Shown here piece after piece: positions 1 through 5,978 of a stretch of 10,584 bases of DNA (position 1 is the stretch's first letter; the number at the start of each line of letters is the position of its first letter). The notes below the pieces were generated by a model. The model made no database searches. It saw nothing but the letters and a program-made list of their open reading frames with translations, and was not told the origin of the DNA. Made by a program: the position numbers and the translations under genes. The DNA lies in contig JAAXHR010000369.1 in NCBI GenBank assembly GCA_012270805.1, forward strand, positions 1 to 10,584, given 5' to 3'. Origin of the DNA: Dehalococcoidia bacterium. Its GTDB lineage: Bacteria; Chloroflexota; Dehalococcoidia; Lucifugimonadales; Lucifugimonadaceae.

Positions 1-1542
1 CGCACCCATCTTGTGCAGAGTCTCTTCGTACTCGGTCTGAGGATCCGAATCGGCCACAATGCCGCCTCCCGCTTGCAGATAAGCCACGCCGTCCCGGAGC
101 GTCATCGTGCGGAGCGAGATCGCGGTGTCCATATTGCCGGTATAGGAGAAGTATCCGACCGCGCCAGAATAAGCGCCCCTCTTGTCCGGTTCATACTCGG
201 CGATTATCTCCATCGCTCGGATTTTCGGCGCGCCCGACACCGTGCCCGCGGGGAAGCCAGCGCGCAGCACGTCGTAGACATCATAGCCGTCGTCTAAAGT
301 GCCCTCGACGTGCGAGACGATGTGCATGATGTGAGAGTAGCGTTCGATTTCGAGCTGCTGCGTGACCCGCACGCTGCCCGGTCGACTGATGCGACCGACA
401 TCGTTGCGGCCAAGGTCAAGGAGCATGACGTGTTCGGCGATCTCCTTTTCGTCGGCGAGGAGTTCTTGAGCGAGTGCTTCGTCTTCCTCTGGGGTTCGAC
501 CGCGAGGCCGCGATCCGGCGATCGGGTGCACCGCCACTTCACCGTCTACCGATTGAACGAGCAACTCGGGCGAAGCGCCGATGATCTGGAAGCCGTCGAG
601 ATCGAGGTAGAACATGTACGGCGATGGATTTATGGCTCGTAACGAGCGATAAAGATCGAACGGCTCAACAGCGGTTCGACGTGTGAGGCGCTGTGAGACG
701 ACCACTTGGATGATCTCGCCGTCGTAGATCGCCGTTTTGCATGCCTCGACCATCTGCCGATAGTTCTCTCGCGACATGTTGGGAACGTAGCGATGGCCGA
801 TCCCTTCGTCAGCTCCATCCGTGTACCAACCAGCAGGCATTGACGATGCAGACCCGATGAAGGAGTAGTCGATGTCAGCGTCATCGGCACGCGAGATTGA
901 ATGGGCGGGTCTGCCGGCGCGTCGCATAGCTGCATCGGGCAACGGCCCGGACAGTCGATTGATAAGTGCTTCGATGCGTTGCACAGCACCGTCATACGCG
1001 TTGCTGGGAACCGTATCGGCCGAAATCGCGGCATGAGCCACGACGATGATGCTCTGACGAACGTGATCGAAAATCAGCATCGAGTCGGTGAGCATGAACA
1101 CGGCTTCGGGAATGCCCATACCCGACTCCTCGTCCGCGATTTCGGGCACTCTCGGTTCGAAGTATTTGATCGCGTCGTAGGCAACGTATCCAACAGCACC
1201 GCCATCGAACTTTGGCAGTCCCTCGACCGTCGGGTATCGGATCGGTGCAAGCCGGTCTTTCAAGACGTTCAATGGATCAACGGAACCGTTTGCCGTTTCC
1301 GATCCCGTCCTTATCACCTCCGCTGGCTCGGTGCCCAGGAAAGAGTATCGGGCAACATGTTCACCTCCCTCTACACTCTCAAATAGGAAGGAATTCGAAC
1401 CGCGAGCGACCTTTATGAATGCCGAGACAGGCGTCTCCAAGTCGGCCGATATCTCACGGTAAACGGGTATCAGGTTGAACCCCTCGCCTGCCAAACGTTC
1501 GAAGGCCTGAAAATCCGGCGTGTACATGTTGTTATTCATCAT
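1..1542 (-). CDS. trpE: Anthranilate synthase component I (TrpE), partial at 3' end
   Basis: TrpE converts chorismate, with ammonia supplied by the TrpG glutaminase subunit, to anthranilate, the first committed step of tryptophan synthesis, in the cytoplasm. The minus-strand frame stays open for 514 codons and runs off the left edge with no stop. Visible motifs are LFES at residues 53-56 with RYSFLG at 65-70 (the tryptophan feedback-site region, usually LLES), GEIIQVVVSQR (275-285), HPIAGSRPRG (339-348, usually PIAGTRPRG), DLGRNDVGR (376-384), FPAGTVSGAPKI (430-441) and GGGIVADSDPQTEYEET near the cut. By family length only some 10-20 residues are missing. Two ATGs abut (1542 and 1539). I chose 1542 because GAGGG (1556-1552) lies 9 nt upstream. 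The gene follows trpS by 131 bp on the same strand and is probably controlled by the same T-box leader. The LFES serine suggests feedback inhibition is kept, which is inference. Confidence 0.95.
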   Translation of the reverse strand, partial: MMNNNMYTPDFQAFERLAGEGFNLIPVYREISADLETPVSAFIKVARGSNSFLFESVEGGEHVARYSFLGTEPAEVIRTGSETANGSVDPLNVLKDRLAPIRYPTVEGLPKFDGGAVGYVAYDAIKYFEPRVPEIADEESGMGIPEAVFMLTDSMLIFDHVRQSIIVVAHAAISADTVPSNAYDGAVQRIEALINRLSGPLPDAAMRRAGRPAHSISRADDADIDYSFIGSASSMPAGWYTDGADEGIGHRYVPNMSRENYRQMVEACKTAIYDGEIIQVVVSQRLTRRTAVEPFDLYRSLRAINPSPYMFYLDLDGFQIIGASPELLVQSVDGEVAVHPIAGSRPRGRTPEEDEALAQELLADEKEIAEHVMLLDLGRNDVGRISRPGSVRVTQQLEIERYSHIMHIVSHVEGTLDDGYDVYDVLRAGFPAGTVSGAPKIRAMEIIAEYEPDKRGAYSGAVGYFSYTGNMDTAISLRTMTLRDGVAYLQAGGGIVADSDPQTEYEETLHKMGA

Positions 1543-1550
1543 TGGTGTTT

Positions 1551-1666
1551 GCCCTCACCCTAACCCTCTCCCTGGGGAAGAGGGGATTACGTGGTAATTT
1601 CGAGCTTCGCCAAAGTGTCTCAAGCCTCCCTTTCCCCTCTGGGAAAATGCCGAAGGCAATGAGGGC
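1551..1666. repeat. MITE-like palindromic intergenic element between trpS and trpE
   Basis: The 131-bp gap between trpS and trpE is almost filled by a 116-bp segment bounded by perfect 7-bp inverted ends, GCCCTCA (1551-1557) and TGAGGGC (1660-1666). Just inside the trpE-side end is a hairpin with arms CCCTCT and AGAGGG that continues into CCC/GGG (about 1561-1585). Just inside the trpS-side end is TTTCCC/GGGAAA (about 1629-1646). The motif CCCTCACCCTAACCCTCTCCC resembles a widely scattered bacterial intergenic palindrome, as far as I recall. There is no coding capacity, so any movement would need an outside transposase. It begins 8 bp after the trpS stop and ends 8 bp before the trpE start. 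I cannot identify target-site duplications with confidence. Confidence 0.7.
1552..1556 (-). promoter_or_regulatory. Ribosome-binding site of trpE inside the repeat end
   Basis: On the minus strand GAGGG sits 9 nt upstream of the ATG at 1542. These bases are part of the terminal inverted repeat of the palindromic element, so the element appears to supply the Shine-Dalgarno sequence. The neighbouring GGGTGAGGG stretch gives further purine-rich pairing. This supports 1542 (or 1539) as the start rather than the later in-frame ATG at 1527. Confidence 0.55.
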
Positions 1667-1673
1667 ACTTCGG

Positions 1674-2744
1674 CTATGACCATGACGACGTGTAAGAGCT
1701 GATGCGCATCGCATCGCGAACGCGTTGCATAGTCTCTGCAGCGATCTTTCGGCCCCTGCGAACGCCGTTCATCAGCACGTCTTCTACGTAAGGCATGTCG
1801 TTCTGGTAGTGTTCGCGCCTTTCACGGATCGGATCCAAAAAATCATTCAGGGCTTGGGCCAGCGCGCGTTTGACCTCGACATCGCCTACCTTGCCTTTTC
1901 GATAGCGGTCTTTGAAATCCTTGATCTCTTCCACATTCGGATTGAATGCGTCGTGGTACTCGAAGACGGGATTGCCTTCAACGCGCCCCGGGATATCTGC
2001 CCTGATGCGGTTCGGATCGGTGAACATGCTCCGAACTTTCCCATTAACCGTATCCGCATCGTCGCTGAGCATGATCGCATTGCCACGCGACTTGCTCATC
2101 TTGGCGTCGCCATCAGTCCCAACCAATCTGCCGATATCCCCGATCAACGTTCCCGGCTCAGGAAACACCCTCCCAAACATACGATTGAACTTTCGAGCCA
2201 CCTCCCGAGTCATCTCGATATGTGGCGCTTGATCCTCACCTACCGGAACCAGATGCGCCCGTGGCAACAGAATGTCCGCAACCTGACTCATCGGATAGTT
2301 ATAGAAACCCACGGTTCGTCTATCTACGGGAAGACTGTCGATCTCCGACTTCAGCGTCGGATTCCGCTCCAGCATCCCCAACGGAGTCACGAACGACAGC
2401 AGCATCGTGAGTTCCGCGTGCTCCGGCACGTAGCTTTGAACCACGAAAGACGATTTTTCGGGGTCGAGACCCACCGCCAACCAATCGAGGGTGACATCGA
2501 GCACCGACTCTCGAATGAGGTCAATGTCGTGGAAATGATCACCCAAGGCCTGATAGTCGGCGATCAGGAAGTAGCACTCATAGGTATCTTGGAGATCGAG
2601 CCAGTTTTTCAACGCCCCGACGTAGTGACCCAGGTGCAACGCGCCGGTAGGGCGGATTCCCGTCAATATTCGCGGTTTGGCTCCGGGCGCGACATCGAAG
2701 TGTCGTCGCGTCTCGGATTTCGATTCGGTTGCGGCTTGTGTCAT
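1674..2744 (-). CDS. trpS: Tryptophanyl-tRNA synthetase (TrpRS)
   Basis: This class I aminoacyl-tRNA synthetase activates tryptophan with ATP and charges tRNA-Trp in the cytoplasm. The Rossmann fold begins at KPRILTGIRPTGALHLGHY, which contains the HIGH-type signature LHLGH (about residues 36-40 from the chosen start). The KMSKS loop appears exactly, in GDAKMSKSRGN (about 215-219). Other TrpRS features include YNYPMSQVADILL and VGEDQAPHIEMTREVARKFN. The product is about 356 residues, near the usual length. The open frame extends upstream to 2879, but those codons cover the T-box and its terminator and cannot be the real N-terminus. Candidate starts are ATG 2744 (GGAG 12 nt upstream, GAGG very close) and ATG 2762 (no clear SD). 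I prefer 2744, with moderate certainty. The gene ends in TAG 8 bp before the intergenic repeat, and trpE follows. Confidence 0.96.
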   Translation of the reverse strand: MTQAATESKSETRRHFDVAPGAKPRILTGIRPTGALHLGHYVGALKNWLDLQDTYECYFLIADYQALGDHFHDIDLIRESVLDVTLDWLAVGLDPEKSSFVVQSYVPEHAELTMLLSFVTPLGMLERNPTLKSEIDSLPVDRRTVGFYNYPMSQVADILLPRAHLVPVGEDQAPHIEMTREVARKFNRMFGRVFPEPGTLIGDIGRLVGTDGDAKMSKSRGNAIMLSDDADTVNGKVRSMFTDPNRIRADIPGRVEGNPVFEYHDAFNPNVEEIKDFKDRYRKGKVGDVEVKRALAQALNDFLDPIRERREHYQNDMPYVEDVLMNGVRRGRKIAAETMQRVRDAMRISSYTSSWS

Positions 2745-2780
2745 GACCTCGGTTGGCTCCATCGGGACGGATAATCGCCA

Positions 2781-2829
2781 ACAAACGAAAATCCCCATCC
2801 CACATGCTTCTGTTTTTATGGGACAGGGA
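2781..2829 (-). terminator. Regulated intrinsic terminator of the trpS T-box
   Basis: Minus-strand arms TCCCTGTCCCA (2829-2819) and TGGGATGGGGA (2802-2792) form an 11-bp stem with two central wobble pairs, around a 16-nt loop (2818-2803). The run TTTTCGTTTGT (2791-2781) follows. The 5' arm begins with CCCTG, which can instead pair with CAGGG of the T-box (2855-2851) as the antiterminator. The two folds exclude each other, the classic transcription-attenuating T-box layout. The hairpin ends some 40 nt before the trpS start. Confidence 0.88.
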
Positions 2830-3055
2830 CGAGCGTGGCCCGCGGTGCCACCCTGTTTCGACGCAACTTCTGGCTGCATCGCAACTTAATTCTGGATGTT
2901 TAACGTATCCAACACGTCTTCGGATACTCAGCCATCTAACCGTTCCCCGAAGCGGCTCCCGGATCCAATTCAGTTGCGTCTCGCCATGCCGGACTTTCAG
3001 CGGATCATACCGGCTCTCTAAAATGGCGGAGAACGAACCTACTTACCCCGTTCAT
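2781..3055 (-). ncRNA. T-box riboswitch leader (tRNA-Trp type) of trpS-trpE
   Basis: This is a cis-regulatory leader that binds uncharged tRNA and lets transcription continue into the synthetase and biosynthesis genes. The minus strand shows the parts in order. The AGTA of the specifier domain is at 3043-3040. The Stem I helix CTCCGCCAT/ATGGCGAG (3031-3023 with 2987-2980) has one bulged C. A distal helix GCCGG/CCGGC (3014-3010 with 2992-2988) follows an AGAGAG segment. The candidate specifier triplet TGG (tryptophan) is at 2967-2965, in the context GAATTGGATCC. Stem III is GTATCC/GGATAC (2927-2922 with 2910-2905). The T-box is AGGGTGGCACCGCG at 2854-2841. In the TGGN bulge N is C, which pairs with a G discriminator base, as in bacterial tRNA-Trp. 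A terminator that competes with the antiterminator follows. Edges are approximate. Confidence 0.92.
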
Positions 3056-3086
3056 TGCCTTTGCATTTCACATGCTTACGCGACCA

Positions 3087-3116
3087 AGTGTACGTTCAAC
3101 GGTTTAACCGAGTCAA
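3087..3116 (-). promoter_or_regulatory. Candidate promoter of the trpS-trpE T-box transcript
   Basis: On the minus strand TTGACT (3116-3111) and TACACT (3092-3087) are separated by 18 bp and resemble sigma-70-type -35 and -10 boxes (5/6 and 4/6 matches). A start around 3080 would place the T-box Stem I about 25 nt into the transcript, as expected. The spacer holds an 11-bp inverted repeat, CGGTT-A-AACCG (3110-3100). The -35 box lies just beyond the NYN gene's stop codon at 3133. Read-through from that gene is also possible. Confidence 0.5.
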
Positions 3117-3132
3117 ATATCTGGTTATCCGG

Positions 3133-3771
3133 CTACGACGACGCAGGTTTGGTTATGGTGCCGGTTGCGTCCTTGAGTTCCGAAGGGAATTGGCTATTGC
3201 GCAAGTGAGTCTTACGGATACGTTTCACGTAAGTCGCGGCATCTACCAAATCGCGATGTGTATGCACTTTTGGAGGATTGACAATTGACACCTTTAACTT
3301 CAACTCGTCCTTGACGAATTTCATAGGACTTGCCAGGTCGGAATCGTTGGAGATGATTACAGCGTGTTCATATTTTCGTCTGAAACCGTCTATGAGGAGA
3401 CGAGTCGCCAAATTGACATCCGTCCCTTTTTCCTCGGGTCTGATGACTTCAACGGTCCTAGGCCCGCCCCGCTTGGGTTGAGCTAGTGGCAACCTCACTC
3501 TTCGTTCCCGGAAATCGCCGAAGATTATGTCAAGATCCGGCAAGGTTCAAAGTGCCTGCAGGCACACCTGTTGGCGTTGCGGCTGTGTTGGGTCATGTGG
3601 GCGAGGTTTAACGAGTGCTGTGAAATAACATACGAGTCGGATCTGGTCAGTCGGAAATAAAGCCTCTGCAAGTAGACGAAGGTTCAACCACTTGAACGAA
3701 GTTTTTCGGGTGGCACCGTAGTAAAGGTTGAAACCGTCGATGTAGACATTAGTATGCAAAGCGTCACACAC
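3133..3771 (-). pseudogene. NYN-domain (LabA/PIN-like) nuclease gene, interrupted by an in-frame TGA
   Basis: NYN-domain proteins are PIN-like predicted metal-dependent RNA nucleases. Codons 1-74 start at a GTG and give NVYIDGFNLYYG, the first acidic NYN motif (D12, N15). They continue to KPRPHDPTQPQRQQVCLQAL and then meet TGA (3549-3547). Without any frame change the frame continues TLPDLDIIFGDF, then EEKGTDVNLA (D118) and ISNDSDLA (N142, D143, D145), and ends TITKPASS at TAG 3133. All the acidic motifs of a complete protein of about 212 residues are present in one frame. Relatives usually have Glu at the stop position, as I recall, so one GAA-to-TGA change would explain it. It may be a recent nonsense mutation or a sequencing error. 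TGA is a normal stop for at least three other genes here, so code reassignment is unlikely. No clear SD precedes the GTG, and a downstream TTG (3759) is an alternative start. Confidence 0.82.
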
Positions 3772-3779
3772 AAAAGACA

Positions 3780-3806
3780 GAGACCGTCGATTAAATCGAC
3801 GGTCTC
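3780..3806. repeat. Perfect 27-bp palindrome upstream of the NYN gene
   Basis: Arms GAGACCGTCGATT (3780-3792) and AATCGACGGTCTC (3794-3806) are exact reverse complements around one central A. As RNA this would be a 10-bp stem with a 7-nt loop. It lies 8 bp upstream of the NYN GTG and in the gap between two divergent genes. On the minus strand it is followed by TGTCTTTTG, a weak T-tract. It could be a dimeric-repressor operator, or a hairpin in the NYN leader acting on translation or as an attenuator. The sequence alone does not decide. Confidence 0.75.
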
Positions 3807-3844
3807 ACCATGTCGCCGAAGCTTCAGGGGAGGGTCTACGCTTT

Positions 3845-3874
3845 ATTGTGCGGAATGTCAATGACAATTGTCAA
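3845..3874 (-). promoter_or_regulatory. Candidate NYN promoter overlapping a 12-bp palindrome
   Basis: On the minus strand a consensus TTGACA (3874-3869) is followed after 18 bp by CACAAT (3850-3845), a 4/6 match to the -10 consensus. The -35 box overlaps the perfect palindrome TGACAATTGTCA (3862-3873). A second TTGACA lies 13 bp further along (3861-3856). Transcription from here would carry the 27-bp palindrome in the NYN 5' leader. The call rests on motif matching only. Confidence 0.35.
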
Positions 3875-3920
3875 CCGCTTGTTAATCGAGCATCAGCGCG
3901 CGAATCGAACTGAACTCCCA

Positions 3921-3926
3921 TATCAT
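3921..3926 (+). promoter_or_regulatory. Possible -10 box for leaderless transcription of the hydrolase gene
   Basis: TATCAT (5/6 match to TATAAT) ends 6 bp before the ATG at 3933. The transcript would therefore start at or next to the start codon. That would explain the lack of a Shine-Dalgarno sequence and supports 3933 over 3810. No convincing -35 box is seen at the usual distance, so this is tentative. Confidence 0.35.
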
Positions 3927-3932
3927 CCCGCT

Positions 3933-5642
3933 ATGTCCAAGTCCAACATTTCCATCCAACGCGACCGCGAATGCATCACCCGCGACGGTATAATCCTCCG
4001 CGCCGACATCTACTTCGATCCCGACTCTGAACCCCAGCCCGTGCTGGTCTGCCGAACGCCGTATAACAAGCTCCTGACGCGCTACCAAGAGCACGCCATC
4101 GACATCGCCAAAGGCGGCTACACGGTCCTCGTCCAAGACATGCGCGGGCGCTACGCCTCCGACGGCGAATACTTCTGGATATGGCGCGACAAGCACGAGA
4201 CGACGGACATTCAAGACGGTTACGACACCATCGAGTGGGCCGCAAAGCTGCCGCAGTCAGACGGTCGTGTCGGAACTTGGGGGCACTCCAACGCTTCGTG
4301 GGCGATTTGGATGATGCTCCATTCTAACCCGCCCAGCCTCGCCGCCGCTCTCGCCTCTGGCATCTCCATGAACATGCTCGACATCACATTCGGTGTCTGG
4401 GAGACTGGTCGCCGCCTCGAGTGGACATACATGATGGCCGCCGATGTCCGACGCCGCGAAGGACGCGACGACGGCCCACTCACTCCTGAAGAGGCCACCT
4501 ACCGTTGGAACGCCGTTGAACGCTCAAAATACATCTGGTGGCTGCCCTTGGCAGACATACCCGAACCCGTCTTCGCCGGCCTGACCGAGCAGTATCAGAC
4601 CTTTCTTCGAAACACTCGACAAGACTTTATGCGCTTCGACGAAGCACAGCCTAAAGTCGAAGTCCCAATTATGCAGATCACTGGATGGTGGGACCGCCTC
4701 ATAGGAACCATCGACAACTACGAAGGCCTCATCACAAACGGCAATCCCGAACTCCGAGATCAGCACCGGCTCATCGTCGGTCCGTGGGGACACGACGCCA
4801 CCAACTACACACGTAATGTCGGTCCCATCGACTACGGCCCCGACGCCGAAACCACCTACGCTGACATCATCGTCCGATGGTACGACTACGCACTCAAGGG
4901 CATCGACAACGGCACAGCCGATGAAAAACCTGTTCAACTCTTCGTGCTGAACCGCAACGAATGGATAGGCGCCGATGCCTGGCCGCTCCCCGAAACCCAG
5001 TACACCGACTTATATCTATCGTCTTTGGGCAAGGCCAACACAGCCGCCGGTGACGGATTGTTGTCGTTCGACCAAAAGCCCGGCGCGATATCGGACGAGT
5101 TTGATTATGACCCCCGCGACCCGGTCATGTCGCTGATGCACCAGAACTCACAATCGATCCCAATGGATCAGGCGCCAAACGACCATCGGGAAGACATCCT
5201 CGTATACGAGACCGCCCCCATGACCGAAGATCTCAACGTCATCGGCCCGGTTCGTCTCAAGTTGTGGGCGGCCACCGATGCCCCTGAGACCGATTTCGCA
5301 GTCAAACTAGCCATCGTGCATGAAGACGGGCTGTGCATGAACCTGACCTACGGCATCATGCGCTCACGGTACCGAGACGGCTACGATCGAATTGCTTTCA
5401 CCGAACCGGGCGTTCCGTATGAGTATGACATCAAGTTGAACCCGATTGGCTGTAGCTTCAAAAAAGGTCAACGGATTCGCTTATACGTGACCAGTTCTGA
5501 TTTCCCGAATTTCGATCGCAATCACAACACGGGCAAAGACTACTGGTCGGACACGGAATTAAGAGTTGCCCATCAGACCATTTATCACGCCGACGATATG
5601 CCTTCCCGGCTAATCCTACCGATAATCCCAGAACCCTTGTGA
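3933..5642 (+). CDS. CocE/NonD-type alpha/beta hydrolase (X-Pro dipeptidyl-peptidase S15-like)
   Basis: The family hydrolyses esters or amides (cocaine esterase, glutaryl-7-ACA acylase, X-Pro dipeptidyl peptidase). The substrate here is unknown. From the chosen ATG the protein has 569 residues, the usual length. Order: a hydrolase fold with GYTVLVQDMRGRYASDG; a nucleophile elbow VGTWGHSNASW (Ser119); a cap domain; acidic-residue motif ITGWWDRLIG (Asp254); histidine motif LIVGPWGHDA (His287); and a C-terminal jelly-roll with GPVRLKLWAATDAPETDFAVKL and GIMRSRYRDG. The elbow is GHSNAS where relatives usually have GxSYxG. The frame runs 41 codons further upstream to ATG 3810, but that extension (with RTELPYHPA before the ATG) looks unlike protein from this family. 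There is no signal peptide from 3933, suggesting a cytoplasmic enzyme. No SD is visible at 3933, and a TATCAT sits 6 bp before it. Confidence 0.9.
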   Translation: MSKSNISIQRDRECITRDGIILRADIYFDPDSEPQPVLVCRTPYNKLLTRYQEHAIDIAKGGYTVLVQDMRGRYASDGEYFWIWRDKHETTDIQDGYDTIEWAAKLPQSDGRVGTWGHSNASWAIWMMLHSNPPSLAAALASGISMNMLDITFGVWETGRRLEWTYMMAADVRRREGRDDGPLTPEEATYRWNAVERSKYIWWLPLADIPEPVFAGLTEQYQTFLRNTRQDFMRFDEAQPKVEVPIMQITGWWDRLIGTIDNYEGLITNGNPELRDQHRLIVGPWGHDATNYTRNVGPIDYGPDAETTYADIIVRWYDYALKGIDNGTADEKPVQLFVLNRNEWIGADAWPLPETQYTDLYLSSLGKANTAAGDGLLSFDQKPGAISDEFDYDPRDPVMSLMHQNSQSIPMDQAPNDHREDILVYETAPMTEDLNVIGPVRLKLWAATDAPETDFAVKLAIVHEDGLCMNLTYGIMRSRYRDGYDRIAFTEPGVPYEYDIKLNPIGCSFKKGQRIRLYVTSSDFPNFDRNHNTGKDYWSDTELRVAHQTIYHADDMPSRLILPIIPEPL

Positions 5643-5978
5643 ACCCGCCCCTTCGCTCAGTGTAGGGAGCATGAGCTAATCGAGCGGGCGATGCTTCACC
5701 CATCACCGCAATCCGGGGTTCAGACAATCCTCAACTATTGACAAAGTCTCATCAATACACTGTCTCAACAACTCGCGACAACACCTTCAAGAAAACCCGC
5801 ATTGGCAACACCGACATAAAACGAGCATGTCCGTTTCGAACCTAAAGAAGCACCTCCGACACCGACAACCATCGGTACAGGGATCCAAGCCGCTGCTCTG
5901 GTCATCACCTCCAATCGCGTTATCCTTTTACATCACACCTCGAACTGTTCCTTAAGACCATTTAGGAGTCCCGCAATC
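5643..5978. other. 336-bp non-coding gap before the S9 peptidase gene
   Basis: I see no convincing gene here on either strand. The first 60 bases have weak self-complementarity (CGCTC with GAGCG) but no following T-run, so no clear intrinsic terminator for the hydrolase gene. A consensus -35 hexamer TTGACA is at 5738-5743, with no good -10 at 16-18 bp. Nearer the gene, TGGTCA (5899-5904) and TATCCT (5921-5926), 16 bp apart, form a weak promoter candidate for the peptidase operon. Confidence 0.5.
5964..5968 (+). promoter_or_regulatory. Ribosome-binding site of the S9 peptidase gene
   Basis: AGGAG lies 10 nt before the ATG at 5979. It is the clearest Shine-Dalgarno sequence on the plus strand of this window and fixes the start of the peptidase gene. 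Confidence 0.75.

Noticed and set aside
630..1034. Short frames on both strands within 1-1542 that could suggest a broken gene.
   Set aside because: The minus-strand trpE frame is continuous from 1542 to the window edge with all motifs. The others are shadows.
1725..2774. A 349-codon open frame on the plus strand opposite trpS.
   Set aside because: It is antisense to a trpS gene with exact HIGH and KMSKS motifs. Its composition is His/Arg/Ile-rich, with no recognisable domain.
2745..2879. Upstream in-frame extension of trpS giving a 401-residue product.
   Set aside because: These codons are the T-box sequence and terminator read as protein. The real start must lie after the terminator, at 2744 or 2762.
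3133..3771. TGA read as a sense codon (code 4 or 25, or selenocysteine) in the NYN gene.
   Set aside because: TGA ends the CocE-type, S9 and GNAT genes at natural C-termini, and Trp is TGG throughout. The position appears to be Glu in relatives, and no SECIS-like element is evident.
3780..3806. The palindrome as an intrinsic terminator.
   Set aside because: No upstream gene needs termination here in either direction, and the only T-run (CTTTTG, minus strand) is weak. I kept it as an unexplained palindrome instead.
3810..3932. 41-residue N-terminal extension of the CocE-type hydrolase.
   Set aside because: It has no family similarity or signal peptide. The family normally starts close to SKSNISIQRD, and a -10-like box lies inside the extension.
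5458..5727. An 89-codon minus-strand frame across the end of the hydrolase gene.
   Set aside because: It mostly overlaps the conserved C-terminal jelly-roll of the hydrolase on the other strand and shows no domain.
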